A DNA stretch of 64,000 nt from Bin55 sp965116055 (GTDB lineage: Bacteria; Pseudomonadota; Gammaproteobacteria; Pseudomonadales; Azotimanducaceae): positions 1,674,001 through 1,738,000 of the forward strand of contig OZ220466.1 in assembly GCA_965116055.1 (NCBI GenBank), given 5' to 3'. Both the position numbers and the translations under genes were made by a program. The notes under the pieces are model-generated. The model had not been told where the DNA came from, did no database searches, and was given only the letters and a program-made list of their open reading frames with translations. Shown piece after piece: positions 1-9,413 of the stretch; position 1 is the stretch's first letter, and each line of letters starts with the position of its first letter.

Positions 1-420
1 CGAACCGCTGCTCAGAATGAAGTCGAGGATGCCGCGCGTGTTGCCGGTGCACACGACTTTATCATGGCGTTGCCTGATGGCTACGAAACTAATTTAGGCA
101 AAGCCGGCGCCAAACTCTCCGTAGGGCAGAAACAACGGATCGCGATCGCCCGTGCCTTGGTGTCAAAGAAACCAGTATTGATTCTGGATGAACCGACTGC
201 GGCGCTTGATCCCCAAACCGAAAACGAGCTCGTGAATAATCTTCGTTCGGCTCGCGAAGGACGCATTGTCATTGTGATTGCTCACCGACTTTCGACAATC
301 CGGGCTGCCGACCGCATCTATGTGATGGATGAGGGACACATTGTCGAAAGTGGTGACCACCGAACTCTTGTGGACCGAGGCGGTATCTATGCCCGGTTCG
401 TATCGCTACAAACAGCCTGA
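1..420 (+). CDS. ABC exporter ATP-binding domain, C-terminal part (5' truncated)
   Basis: The reading frame is open from the first base and ends at 418-420, so only the last 139 residues of the gene are in the window. The visible part is the second half of an ABC nucleotide-binding domain. It has the signature LSVGQKQRIAIARAL, Walker B VLILDEPTAALD with its catalytic Glu, and the H-loop IAHRLSTI followed by the usual 'MDEGHIVESGDH' tail. This arrangement, and a C-terminus ending soon after the H-loop, is that of fused exporters (MsbA/MDR type, TM domain plus NBD). The substrate cannot be told from this fragment. Two small membrane-protein genes follow within a few bases and may be co-transcribed. 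Confidence 0.9.
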   Translation, partial: RTAAQNEVEDAARVAGAHDFIMALPDGYETNLGKAGAKLSVGQKQRIAIARALVSKKPVLILDEPTAALDPQTENELVNNLRSAREGRIVIVIAHRLSTIRAADRIYVMDEGHIVESGDHRTLVDRGGIYARFVSLQTA

Positions 421-427
421 AACTAAC

Positions 428-619
428 ATGGATGAATTCAAAAATACCGTAGAACCGCCGCGCCAACCATTTGCGATGAAAGTCGTCGGCACCGGTGTCA
501 TTGTGTCGTGTCTACTGCTCTGTACGCTGTTCGCTTGGGGAATCTATCTGGACCTCGAACGACAGGATTGTTCGTACGATCCTGCGTCGGCTACAGACAA
601 CACGCAAATTTTGTCTTGA
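428..619 (+). CDS. Small single-span membrane protein, unknown function
   Basis: A 63-residue product is read from the ATG 8 bases after the ABC exporter stop. A proline-containing polar N-terminus is followed by one hydrophobic segment (about residues 17-42, VVGTGVIVSCLLLCTLFAWG) and a short polar, acidic tail. I do not recognise the family. Its tight spacing between the exporter and the next membrane gene (2-base gap) argues that it is real and in the same operon. An upstream in-frame ATG exists inside the exporter gene but is unlikely to be used. No obvious ribosome binding site is seen. Confidence 0.5.
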   Translation: MDEFKNTVEPPRQPFAMKVVGTGVIVSCLLLCTLFAWGIYLDLERQDCSYDPASATDNTQILS

Positions 620-621
620 GC

Positions 622-945
622 ATGTGGCGGAGTCCTGCAATCGCAGGCTTGGTTAGCTGCGTTGCGGTGATATTCGTCCTGATTTTTAGCTACTTGGTCA
701 TCGGCATGGATGTCGTGGCGCCAATGCTTGAATTTTTCATTGAGGGAAGAAGAGCTTCTGGAGAAAACGTTGGAGTCATTGAAGCCGTATCGGTATTTAT
801 TTTGGTGATGGGTTATATGTTGGTTGTCACGCTTCTTGTATGTCTCGCGGCTCTATCGGGGTGGATCATTAGTAAGTTGACTGCGGCGGGTAGATTCTCT
901 TTTCAAGGTGCAATTTCTCTATTTCGAGTGGAGCAAGAAGATTGA
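622..945 (+). CDS. Small two-span membrane protein, unknown function
   Basis: This 107-residue protein starts 2 bases after the preceding small gene. It has two clear membrane segments, about residues 6-30 and 52-80, joined by an acidic loop (EFFIEGRRASGENVGVIE). A short basic and aromatic C-terminus follows. No family is recognised. Upstream in-frame starts would overlap the previous gene, so the ATG at 622 is preferred. The likely operon with the ABC exporter suggests an accessory role in the envelope, which is inference only. Confidence 0.55.
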   Translation: MWRSPAIAGLVSCVAVIFVLIFSYLVIGMDVVAPMLEFFIEGRRASGENVGVIEAVSVFILVMGYMLVVTLLVCLAALSGWIISKLTAAGRFSFQGAISLFRVEQED

Positions 946-1047
946 AGAGATCTTTAATGTAAGTCATATCAATAAGTTACTCAATATATTTTTGAAGTTG
1001 CTTATGTGCTTTGTATCGTCCAAACGACCTATGTTGTCATGCGTGTT

Positions 1048-2283
1048 TTAGCTGATTGTTTCTGCGGCAGGTCGTCCTACGACGCCTGCAATCGCGTTAC
1101 GCTTCTCAGTTGAAGAGGGTAGCGATGGTTTCCCGCGCGCGGCGAAGTTAAACGGTTCGGTATCCAGGTCTTCAAGCGTTAGCTCGCCACTTAAAACTGC
1201 AGCCTTCCACGCTTCCTGTTCGGCGTGACGAGCTTGAAATTCAGGCATAATCTCATGCGCGAACAACGTCAGACTTGAGCAGATATCTTCGTGTGTGTTT
1301 TTACCTGCTTGATTCAACAGAATAACTTGATCGACGTTGGCTTTTTCCAGTTCGAGTAACCGCTCTCGTATCGTGTCAGGCGACCCAATAAGTTCGCTTC
1401 CAGACCTTTTCTGTCCAGCGGGCGTCTGCTTCCATTCCTGATAGCGTTCCCAGAAATTAACCGTACCCGGTGCAAATGGTCCTTCCTTGTTGTAAAGTTG
1501 CAAAGCGAATTGAAAGAAAGTCCAACCATCCGCTTTCTGCCAAGCTTCCTCATCGGTTTCAGCGCACATGAATCCGCTGACTACAGCAATGTTCGGATTA
1601 GTGTCGTACGCCTCCAGTTTTTCAAGGTGATTTACGAACGAGTTGTAATAAGCGTTTACCCATGCTCTCGCCGCATCCAAACTGACGAATTTAAAGCACA
1701 AGGAACCCATGCCACGATGTGCTGCGTACTTGATGGTGTCGAGTTGCGAGCAGGCGATCCAAAGGGGTGGGTGTGGTTTTTGCAGCGGTTTGGGTACCAC
1801 CGCGCGTAACGGAAACTTGAAGAATTCGCCGTCGTATTCCCATCCATGATTCCAGAACATAGGCAACGTACAGCGAACCGCATCTTCCCAAACGTCGCGT
1901 TTGTCTCGAAACCGTACATTGAAAGGATGAAGTTCAGTGACGGAGGCGCCTTCGCCTAAGCCAAGTTCGACTCGACCATCCGAAATTAGATCAAGTGTTG
2001 CAACTTTTTCGGCGACGCGAGCAGGGTGATTAGTGGTCATTTGCACGATACCATGCCCTAACCGAATACGCTTGGTGCGTTGGCTCGCCGCGGCCAAGAA
2101 AACTTCAGGTGCAGATGAGTGGGAATATTCCTCTAGAAAGTGATGCTCGACTTCCCAGGCATAGTCGAAACCAAGTTCGTCGGCAAGTTCTATTTGAGCG
2201 AGCGATTCTTTTAGTAAGCGATGTTCGCTATGTTCGTTCCAGCCCCGCGGAAGCTGGTGTTCGTAGAAGATGCCGAATTTCAT
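1048..2283 (-). CDS. LLM class flavin-dependent oxidoreductase
   Basis: This 411-residue protein is of the bacterial luciferase-like monooxygenase superfamily, a TIM barrel that uses reduced FMN or F420. The N-terminus MKFGIFYEHQLPRGW, followed by AWEVEHHF, RIRLGHGIVQM and NHPARVAEKVATLDLISDGR, is the classical LLM pattern. It is longer than most single-domain members because of an extended C-terminal region (about residues 350-411) with low similarity to the core. The substrate is unknown. The gene is divergent from the D-aminoacylase-like gene across a 160-base spacer that probably holds both promoters. It is one of six LLM genes in the window. Confidence 0.9.
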   Translation of the reverse strand: MKFGIFYEHQLPRGWNEHSEHRLLKESLAQIELADELGFDYAWEVEHHFLEEYSHSSAPEVFLAAASQRTKRIRLGHGIVQMTTNHPARVAEKVATLDLISDGRVELGLGEGASVTELHPFNVRFRDKRDVWEDAVRCTLPMFWNHGWEYDGEFFKFPLRAVVPKPLQKPHPPLWIACSQLDTIKYAAHRGMGSLCFKFVSLDAARAWVNAYYNSFVNHLEKLEAYDTNPNIAVVSGFMCAETDEEAWQKADGWTFFQFALQLYNKEGPFAPGTVNFWERYQEWKQTPAGQKRSGSELIGSPDTIRERLLELEKANVDQVILLNQAGKNTHEDICSSLTLFAHEIMPEFQARHAEQEAWKAAVLSGELTLEDLDTEPFNFAARGKPSLPSSTEKRNAIAGVVGRPAAETIS

Positions 2284-2443
2284 TGATTGAACTTCATACT
2301 GTTTATTGGCGGGTCAAGTATAGAGGCGACGCGGTTTCTCTCATCGTTCGCTAGTCGGGATTTTGCGAACAGCGTTTCAATCTGTCTTGCATAGTGGATG
2401 CGTCTGATAGCATTCCACGTGTTTATAAGCAAGAGTACGTAGC

Positions 2444-4147
2444 GTGTCACTTGACTTGCTAATCAAAAATGGCGTAGTGGTCGACGGTTCCGGTAGGCTT
2501 GGCATACAAGCCGATGTCGGCGTAAAGGCCGGTCGCATTGCAGCGATCGACAAGTTAAACGAGAAAGCCACTCGCACAATCGACGCAGAAGGGCATGTCG
2601 TATCACCTGGATTTATTGATGGTCATACGCACATGGACGCCCAGGTGTTTTGGGACGAACTGGGCTCGTGTTCCTGCTATCACGGTGTTACAAGCGTCGT
2701 CATGGGCAATTGCGGATTCACGCTTGCGCCTTGTCGGGAGAACGAAGCGGATCTGGTATTTAGGAATCTAGAGCGCGCTGAAGATATTTCGCGCGAAGCC
2801 ATGCTTGAAGGCATTGAATGGCAGTGGGAAACCTATCCTGAGTACATGGACGCTGTCGCTCGGACACCGAAAGGTATCAACTACGCCGGTTACGTGGGGC
2901 ATAGCGCTTTACGCACTTATGTCATGGGGCAACGTGCTTTCGAAGAACAAGCATCTGAACAAGATATCAAAACGATGTCTTCAATCGTTCAAGAGGCGGT
3001 CAAGGCCGGGGCTATGGGGTTCTCTACGTCGCGAACGCGCAATCACGAAACCGCGGATCGAAAGCCTGTCGCCAGTCGACTCGCAGATTGGTCTGAAGTG
3101 AAGCAGATCGCGACGCAAATGCGAAAGACCGGCGCCGGCATCTTCGAGATTGCATCAGAGGACACCGGACGCAATCAGGAACGTTTGCAGGATTACCAAC
3201 GTCGCTTGCGCGAACTCGCCGTGGATTATGGCGTGCCGGTGACGTTTGGTATGTTTAGCTCACGGCGCGCGCCTAACTATTGGCGCGGGTTTCTTGATTT
3301 TGTCCAAGACGTCAACAACGCGGGCGGGACGATGTTTACGCAAGTGCACTCGCGGGCATTAAATGTCATCCTGAGCTTTGAAACGCGTACGCCGTTCGAT
3401 AACTGGGAAATCTGGCGAGACATTCGTCGCCTATCGAAAGCAGAACAAATGATGAAGTTACAGAACCCAGAGATCAAGGCGAAGCTCGTTGAGGTCGCTT
3501 CGAAACCCAGCGAGCGACATAGGGCGATCGGCGCCGAGGTTCGTCCCCCAGACTGGCACTGGACGTACTTACTTGACGAGCCTTCAGGTGGGATCCAACG
3601 GATGGACGAGCTGGCAGCCGCCAAAGGGGTATCTCCTGTTGAGCTCATGATTGATTTAGCGGTGGAATCGGACTTCAAGGTCATGTTCCGTCAGCCGATT
3701 GCTAACGAAATCGACTCAGAGGTTATTGATCTCATTAAGACGCCCAACACAGTCTGCACGTTCTCAGATTCTGGAGCTCATGTATCGCAAATCATGGATA
3801 GCTCGCTGCAAACCCATCTCTTTAAACACTGGGTCAGATCCGAGCAAGCGTTATCAGTTGAAGAGGCTGTCCGGTTGCTTACGAGCGTTCCAGCCGCTCG
3901 CTGGGGGTTGCAAGATCGCGGGTTATTAAAGGTCGGTAAGGCAGCTGATATGACGATTTTCGATCCTGATACGATCGGACCAGATATGCCTGAGGTCGTT
4001 CACGATCTACCATCTGGCGCGTGTCGCTTGAAACAGGTAGCACATGGCATTAAGTCGACCATTGTGAATGGCGAAGTATTTCTAGAGAACAATGTGCATA
4101 CGGGTTCGCAAAGTGGCCAACTGTTACGCGGTCCACTCGCGCAATAG
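2444..4147 (+). CDS. N-acyl-D-amino-acid deacylase family amidohydrolase
   Basis: This 567-residue metal-dependent hydrolase belongs to the amidohydrolase superfamily, D-aminoacylase branch. Seen in the sequence are the first-strand metal motif HTHMDAQ (about residue 61) and the GNCGFTLAPC segment typical of D-aminoacylases. Also present are QVHSR in the barrel, and FSDSGAHV carrying the late conserved Asp. The C-terminal composite beta-domain 'GLLKVGKAADMTIFDPDTI' is characteristic. Length and order match full-length family members. The start is the GTG at 2444. Family members hydrolyse N-acyl-D-amino acids or related imides; the actual substrate here is not known. Confidence 0.88.
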   Translation: MSLDLLIKNGVVVDGSGRLGIQADVGVKAGRIAAIDKLNEKATRTIDAEGHVVSPGFIDGHTHMDAQVFWDELGSCSCYHGVTSVVMGNCGFTLAPCRENEADLVFRNLERAEDISREAMLEGIEWQWETYPEYMDAVARTPKGINYAGYVGHSALRTYVMGQRAFEEQASEQDIKTMSSIVQEAVKAGAMGFSTSRTRNHETADRKPVASRLADWSEVKQIATQMRKTGAGIFEIASEDTGRNQERLQDYQRRLRELAVDYGVPVTFGMFSSRRAPNYWRGFLDFVQDVNNAGGTMFTQVHSRALNVILSFETRTPFDNWEIWRDIRRLSKAEQMMKLQNPEIKAKLVEVASKPSERHRAIGAEVRPPDWHWTYLLDEPSGGIQRMDELAAAKGVSPVELMIDLAVESDFKVMFRQPIANEIDSEVIDLIKTPNTVCTFSDSGAHVSQIMDSSLQTHLFKHWVRSEQALSVEEAVRLLTSVPAARWGLQDRGLLKVGKAADMTIFDPDTIGPDMPEVVHDLPSGACRLKQVAHGIKSTIVNGEVFLENNVHTGSQSGQLLRGPLAQ

Positions 4148-4370
4148 CGATTTCTACCTCGGGCAATGGTCGTCCAATTGAATGGCGTAGGGACTTTGTT
4201 AAGCGCGAGGCAATCGTATGAGGTGTGAATGAACGTAGAAACTAACCGTTGCTAAGGTAGGTAACTGTCCATAGTCAATGTCTGATTAGAACAGGGAACG
4301 AGCTATCCGTCAATCAATGCTCGGTACATAACGAGATGTGACATGCAAGCTTGCAGGTTACCTTTGACGC

Positions 4371-5168
4371 TTATGAGGCAGCGACTGCGCCGCCATCGCA
4401 CGTAATGGTCGCGCCGACGGTATACGCGCCCGCGCGTGAGCTGAGAAAAATCGCTAACCCAGCAATGTCCTCCATGGTGCCAACTCGGCCGCGGGGATTG
4501 CTTCGACCGACCGACTCCCAATCAGCGCCTTCAACCTGACCGCCGAATCCCACGCCAGCGCTTAGCATCCAAGAAGGGAATGGGCCGGGTGCAATGGCGT
4601 TCACAATGATGTTTTCCTTTACAAGGTGAGCCGCCATCTGGCGCGTAAGATGGTGGACGGCTGCTTTGGAAGAGCCATAGGAAAAGTTGTCGAACCGAGG
4701 CGTTTTGATCCCATCCACAGATCCGATGTTAACGACACGAGCGGGATCTTCGGCAGTCGCTGAACGACGTAACATCGGCAAGCACTTCTGGGTAAGAAAG
4801 AAAATACCTTTCACATTAGTATCCATTACTTTGTCCCATCCGATTTCTGGAAATTCATCAATCGGGTCGCCCCAAGTCGAACCCGCGTTGTTTACGAGAA
4901 TGTCCAACTTAGTTTCGTGTGTACTCAGCTCATCTGCCAGTGCAGTGATGCCTTCTAATTTCGATAGATCTGCTGGCAGCGAGGTACATATTCCACCGTA
5001 CTCTTCTTGGAGACGCGCTGCCGTAGCATCGCAAACATCACTTTTACGTGAACTGATATAGACTTTGGCACCGTGTTGAAGAAAGCCGGATGCAATCATC
5101 TCGCCGATACCCCTTGAGCCACCCGTGACGAGTGCAACTTTGCCTTTAATCGAAAACCAGTCAGACAT
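4371..5168 (-). CDS. Short-chain dehydrogenase/reductase (SDR)
   Basis: This 265-residue classical SDR has a cofactor motif TGGSRGIG near residue 16. NNAG lies near residue 92, the catalytic Ser is in NIGSVDG, and the YGSSK motif supplies Tyr and Lys. The C-terminus (GATITCDGGAVAAS) is the usual substrate-loop ending. An Arg after the glycine motif and in ISSRKSD suggests NADP(H) preference, which is an inference. It converges with the upstream deacylase gene. The substrate is unknown. Confidence 0.92.
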   Translation of the reverse strand: MSDWFSIKGKVALVTGGSRGIGEMIASGFLQHGAKVYISSRKSDVCDATAARLQEEYGGICTSLPADLSKLEGITALADELSTHETKLDILVNNAGSTWGDPIDEFPEIGWDKVMDTNVKGIFFLTQKCLPMLRRSATAEDPARVVNIGSVDGIKTPRFDNFSYGSSKAAVHHLTRQMAAHLVKENIIVNAIAPGPFPSWMLSAGVGFGGQVEGADWESVGRSNPRGRVGTMEDIAGLAIFLSSRAGAYTVGATITCDGGAVAAS

Positions 5169-5492
5169 TCATTGAGTCAAAATTCGTAGAACATCCGCAA
5201 TTTAACACCTTCAACTGGCCTTAAAGTTACTTGACAATTGTGACAACTAGGTGGACTTTAGGCTAGGCACAGCCCCATGAATGTTTCTACTCATTGCAAC
5301 CTGCAAAATAGACTCCTGAAATGTCAGGTCGTTCGGTGGACGACTACCACGTGGTTGTTGTGATTGCGTTGATGTCGTCGTATCTAGGGTATCCATTCCG
5401 ATTTCATCAAGGAACCAGGACGGTACTCAATGCCTTTTTCCTGTTTGTAACTGCAGGGTAGGGGTGGAAGGTGGCTCAATGACGCTAGGTCA
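5169..5492. other. Intergenic region between divergent SDR and GH3-like genes
   Basis: These 324 bases separate two divergently transcribed genes and should contain both promoters. A TTGACA at 5231-5236 lies next to the short palindrome ACAATTGT, but no well-spaced -10 element is evident. I saw no ORF, RNA gene or repeat. Confidence 0.4.
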
Positions 5493-7166
5493 GTGCTTGT
5501 GCTAGTTGTTAACTGGTTAACTTACTCGATAAAGTGGTGCTTTTATCGATTAGACGGGGCGTTTCGAGTTCGACGGTTTATACATCTCGCTAAAAAACCG
5601 CGACAACTACAACTAGCGCTATTGAAGCGGATTCTGCGAGACAACAACGAATCGCAGGTGGGGCGTGGTTATCGATTCCAGTCTATTGCTGATGTTCAAC
5701 AATATCAATCATATGTTGGTATCGCCACTTATGAGGATATCCGCGAAAGATTGCGTGTGCAGGAATCAAGTGGTCAACATCTGCTCTGCACTCAACCGTT
5801 CGTGCATGTCAATTGCGGCGATCAAGGGGTTGACGATAAAGCATTTCCTTTTACAGCTGACGCACTAAGCGACTTTCGTCGCGATACTGAACTAGCAGCA
5901 CACGTCTGGTCGAAGAGTTATAGCCTGTGGCGTGGTCGCATATTCGCTATGTTGGCTGATGAACATGAATCAGTTTCTACGACAGGGCTTCATCAGTGCA
6001 CTGTTTCGGGACTTATGTTCCGATGTTTACCGAGGTTCGTGCGTCGGCACTGCTATATACCGAATCAGGTGTCGTCGATTAGAAATCCACAAGATCGATA
6101 CTTGGCTTTAGCCATCCTGGGACTCGCTGAATCTAACGTTACTTGCATGTTAACTGCGAATCCTGCCGTATTTGGTCAACTACTGCATACGATCGAGGCT
6201 CATTTTGAAGAAATTTGCAAATCAATTGAACTTGGTGTTGTTCCGACCAACCTGCGTCAAGGAGCGATTCCATTGCCGAACTTCCGCCCCAACCCTAAAC
6301 GCGCTTCGCAGCTCAGAGCATTAGTTAAAGAGGGTTCTCCATTACATTTCGGCAATCTTTGGCCCCATCTTAAAGGGGTGATCTGTTGGACCGGAGGCAA
6401 TTGTCGCATTGCTCTGGCCGCTTTGCGCTCTGTGTTACCTGCTGGACTGCCAATCTATGAACTCGGATATCAGTCGCGAGTCGGCATATATACGCTTAAT
6501 GTCGACGCGAAATCCAATACATGTTTGCCGATCCTCCATCGAATTTTCTTTGAGTTTGCTGAACGAACCTCATGGGAGGCGGGCTTCGCCCAATTGAAGC
6601 TACTGGACGAGATCGTTGTCGGTCAGGAGTACTACATGCTTGTGACGACAAAATCCGGGTTGTATCGACTTCAAACCGATCAGATCGTTCGTGTTACAGG
6701 CAAGATTCACGATACGCCGACGCTCGAATTCATCCAGAATAGCTCGAACCATGTCAACATGCGGGGCGAGAGGTTGACAGAGACGCAGGTCATAGACGCA
6801 GTCGAACACATCAATGAAGCGCATGGAGTTGGCATTGACCGGTTTATGCTCGTTGGTGATATTGAAAATCGACGTTACGATCTCTACGTTGAAAGTGGCA
6901 GAAACTGGGAAACTGAGTTAGTCGAACAGCAATTCAACGACGCCCTGACTGAGCGAAACCCGCGGTGGGCAGTCAAACGAATGACGGAACAGTTGCAAGC
7001 GCCGAAGGTTCACCGTATTAAAGTGGGCACGATTGATGCCTTCCGGACTGGACAGACTCGAGATGGCTTTACCGATCCTTTGCTCGTTCTTCAACACGTG
7101 CACAATCGAGACCAGCTCGAGCTGGATCTTGACGCAGCAAGAATAGACGCGAGTCAGGTGTCGTGA
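5493..7166 (+). CDS. GH3-family (auxin-responsive promoter GH3-like) acyl-adenylating protein
   Basis: This 557-residue protein fits the bacterial GH3-like family. The early segment QVGRGYRFQSIADVQQYQ and the YEDIRERL stretch match its N-terminal pattern, as do the aromatic/Arg-rich opening helix and the total length. Plant GH3 enzymes are adenylate-forming acid-amido synthetases. Bacterial ones are mostly uncharacterised. The canonical phosphate-binding loop 'SSGT' is not evident: the corresponding region reads NCGDQGVDDK, so ATP chemistry is uncertain. The GTG start of the next LLM gene overlaps its stop in GTGA, so the two are translationally coupled. The start is a GTG at 5493. Confidence 0.75.
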   Translation: MLVLVVNWLTYSIKWCFYRLDGAFRVRRFIHLAKKPRQLQLALLKRILRDNNESQVGRGYRFQSIADVQQYQSYVGIATYEDIRERLRVQESSGQHLLCTQPFVHVNCGDQGVDDKAFPFTADALSDFRRDTELAAHVWSKSYSLWRGRIFAMLADEHESVSTTGLHQCTVSGLMFRCLPRFVRRHCYIPNQVSSIRNPQDRYLALAILGLAESNVTCMLTANPAVFGQLLHTIEAHFEEICKSIELGVVPTNLRQGAIPLPNFRPNPKRASQLRALVKEGSPLHFGNLWPHLKGVICWTGGNCRIALAALRSVLPAGLPIYELGYQSRVGIYTLNVDAKSNTCLPILHRIFFEFAERTSWEAGFAQLKLLDEIVVGQEYYMLVTTKSGLYRLQTDQIVRVTGKIHDTPTLEFIQNSSNHVNMRGERLTETQVIDAVEHINEAHGVGIDRFMLVGDIENRRYDLYVESGRNWETELVEQQFNDALTERNPRWAVKRMTEQLQAPKVHRIKVGTIDAFRTGQTRDGFTDPLLVLQHVHNRDQLELDLDAARIDASQVS

Positions 7167-8254
7167 GTGACCGTTCACACGCTTCTATCCAAAGGGAATC
7201 GAACCAACACGTCAGTATTTCCGTACTTGATTTAGCACCGATCGTCCAAGGTAGCAGTGCTGCGAAAGCCCTGGCAAATACGATCCCATTGGCGCAGGCT
7301 GCCGAGCGGCTCGGTTTTGTGCGCTACTGGCTTGCCGAACACCACAATATGCAGGGTATTGCCAGTAGTGCGACAGCAGTGGTTATCGGTCACGTCGCCG
7401 CGGCTACGAAGCGCATTCGAGTCGGGTCGGGTGGCGTCATGCTGCCGAATCACGCCCCATTGGTCATTGCCGAACAATTCGGTACGCTCGCGACGCTATT
7501 TCCTAATCGCATTGATTTGGGTTTAGGACGCGCGCCTGGTACGGACCAGCAGACTTCCTACGCGTTAAGGCGTAACTTGCATTCGAGGGCTGATAGTTTT
7601 CCGCAAGATGTCCGCGAGTTACAGTTTTTTCTTGGTCCCCATCAGGAAAACCAAAAAGTGCATGCTATCCCAGGTGTGGACACCAATGTGCCGATTTGGA
7701 TTCTCGGTTCTAGCCTTTATGGTGCACAAGTAGCGGCAATGTACGGCTTGCCATTCGGCTTTGCGTCGCATTTCGCACCAGCCATGCTTCACGAAGCCAT
7801 TGCAATATATCGCGATAAGTTTCGTCCATCCGAGCAACTTGATCGTCCTTATGTGATGTTGGGCTATAACGTCTGCGCGGCGGAGACCTTAGATGAAGCG
7901 AACTATCTGCGTACCTCAGGGCTTCAATCGTTTTTACGCATGCGCACAGGTCGTCCAAGTCGATTGCCGCCGCCAGTTAGAGACTTCGAAACGACGCTGG
8001 ACCCAACATCCCGTAACATGCTAAAAACGGCCCGGGCTGCATCGGTCACCGGCGACCCTGAGACCGTTTGTGCGGGCATGCAGCGATTCGTAGAAGAGAC
8101 GCTAGCTGACGAATTGATTATCGTGTGCCAAATCTACGACTTCGAAAAACGGGTTCGATCCTATGAAATCGTAGCTCAAGCTGCATCCGAAATCTCGCGG
8201 CCTGACGCCCCAATCGCTGAACAATCGCCTTCAAAAAAAGCTGCATCTATCTAA
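7163..8254 (+). CDS. LLM class flavin-dependent oxidoreductase, luciferase-like group 1 type
   Basis: This 363-residue luciferase-superfamily protein has the signature of the YhbW-type subgroup. VSISVLDLAPI and the RYWLAEHHNMQGIASSA segment are followed by RVGSGGVMLPNHAPL and ERFG-like (IAEQFGTLATLFPNRIDLGLGRAPG). A C-terminal tail of about 30 residues is Pro/Ala-rich. The GTG start overlaps the stop of the GH3-like gene by four bases, implying coupled translation and a shared pathway. Substrate and reduced-flavin source are unknown. The three elements of the flavin pocket are intact, so it is probably functional. Confidence 0.9.
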   Translation: MSDRSHASIQRESNQHVSISVLDLAPIVQGSSAAKALANTIPLAQAAERLGFVRYWLAEHHNMQGIASSATAVVIGHVAAATKRIRVGSGGVMLPNHAPLVIAEQFGTLATLFPNRIDLGLGRAPGTDQQTSYALRRNLHSRADSFPQDVRELQFFLGPHQENQKVHAIPGVDTNVPIWILGSSLYGAQVAAMYGLPFGFASHFAPAMLHEAIAIYRDKFRPSEQLDRPYVMLGYNVCAAETLDEANYLRTSGLQSFLRMRTGRPSRLPPPVRDFETTLDPTSRNMLKTARAASVTGDPETVCAGMQRFVEETLADELIIVCQIYDFEKRVRSYEIVAQAASEISRPDAPIAEQSPSKKAASI

Positions 8255-8660
8255 GTCTAAGAATATCGTATAACTTGTATGGATATAACGTTACTTGATA
8301 TTGTGTATGGATCAATTAAAAGAGACTTATAACTAGGCTAAACGCAATCCAGCATAACGAACTTGACCTAGTTCGTGAGAAGTGCCAATACCAGAATCTT
8401 TGTAGTCGCTTGCCTATGCGCTCCGTTCTGGGTGCGTTCATGCGCTCGGCAGCGACTTGTGTGGGAGGGGGACCAACGCTTGCGTTGCTGGGTTGTGGTT
8501 GATGCTTCCAATATTCAATCCATCGGTCTGTGGCCAACTGTGATGGTACGTTTGGTCCAATCAACCCATGTTCACTTTGCGTCGTTGAGGTTTCGTAGCG
8601 TTTCAGAGCATTGCTTGTGATGCTCAGGTTGCAATAGTTAGTGCTAGCGGCAGTAAAAAC
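8255..8660. other. Intergenic region with no recognised gene
   Basis: About 400 bases follow the LLM gene. The first part is A+T-rich, the middle more G+C-rich with an 81-codon open frame that looks random and is not supported. No hairpin terminator with a T-run, tRNA or repeat was recognised. Confidence 0.4.
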
Positions 8661-8689
8661 TTGCTATAAAAGAAAATTAGTCTTATAAT
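8661..8689 (+). promoter_or_regulatory. Putative sigma-70 promoter upstream of the chaperone/protease pair
   Basis: TTGCTA (8661-8666) and a perfect TATAAT (8684-8689) are separated by 17 bases in a strongly A+T-rich stretch. Transcription would begin near 8696, about 30 bases before the ATG at 8725. The call rests on sequence match only. Confidence 0.5.
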
Positions 8690-8724
8690 TAGTTTTCCTA
8701 AATGAAAACTGTAGCTTGTATCAA

Positions 8725-9276
8725 ATGTCTTTCAGCCCCCGAGTCGTATCCGTTCTATCTCGTCCGATGGCTGTCATCTTATCTTGCATATTGAGTGCAG
8801 AGTTAAGTGCGCAGTTGGAGTCGCTGGTTGAGATACGTCAAATGGACGAGACCTTCCTACAGCTTTCTGCTGACAAGCTGAACGAGCCGGTTAAGACGCC
8901 TTCAGGTACGGAGTTACGAGTAGAGTATCACGGCAAGCATGTGCGCTACGTAGCAACCCATAGTGACCACACCGTATATTCCAATTGGCATCTACTGACA
9001 CCTACGCAACCGGTTGTGGTGTTTAGTGCTCGGGATAAAAAATTCCATAAAGTGACGAATAGGGTCTTGATTCGTGTGAGCGACGTTAAAGCACTCAACC
9101 AAATCGCTAAGGACACTAACGCAATAAGGTCGAAGTTCTACGAGGGTTTGGGTTATTCCATTTTGTGGCTATCTGCGGATCGGGACCCGGTTCGCATCGC
9201 AAAGCGTCTACAAAACGATTCCCGTGTTGAAAGCGCTGAAATTCAGTTTGAGCGACCCCGCTATTTTCCTATGTGA
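8725..9276 (+). CDS. Exported stand-alone subtilisin propeptide-like / protease chaperone
   Basis: This is a 183-residue protein from the ATG at 8725; a TTG three codons upstream is the alternative. Residues 1-30 form a signal peptide (VVSVLSRPMAVILSCILSAE) with a likely cut after an Ala-containing segment. The C-terminal 75 residues resemble the I9-type prodomain of subtilases. RVLIRVSDVKALNQIAK is followed by YEGLGYSILWLSADRDP and a final RLQNDSRVESAEIQFERPRY, the typical 'D..V..AEPN' end. There is no protease domain. The gene lies 137 bases before a subtilase gene lacking an obvious prodomain. By analogy with the external chaperone of the Aeromonas sobria kexin-like serine protease, it may fold or inhibit its partner; this is inference. 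Confidence 0.65.
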   Translation: MSFSPRVVSVLSRPMAVILSCILSAELSAQLESLVEIRQMDETFLQLSADKLNEPVKTPSGTELRVEYHGKHVRYVATHSDHTVYSNWHLLTPTQPVVVFSARDKKFHKVTNRVLIRVSDVKALNQIAKDTNAIRSKFYEGLGYSILWLSADRDPVRIAKRLQNDSRVESAEIQFERPRYFPM

Positions 9277-9413
9277 CTGTCTGATTCTCATACTGATTTT
9301 GTTCAAATCGAACATCATCCAATAAAATGTGTTATAATTAATAGGAATTATTGTGTTCTTACGTAAATACATCGTTTTTTGGCTTTTAAAGATTTGAGAG
9401 GTATTCTGAGCGC

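Noticed and set aside
4343..4354. Palindrome TGCAAGCTTGCA downstream of the deacylase gene
   Set aside because: Too short and without a T-run; chance palindrome more likely than a terminator or operator.
8375..8620. 81-codon frame between the LLM gene and the chaperone gene
   Set aside because: No family pattern, no ribosome binding site; low-information sequence.
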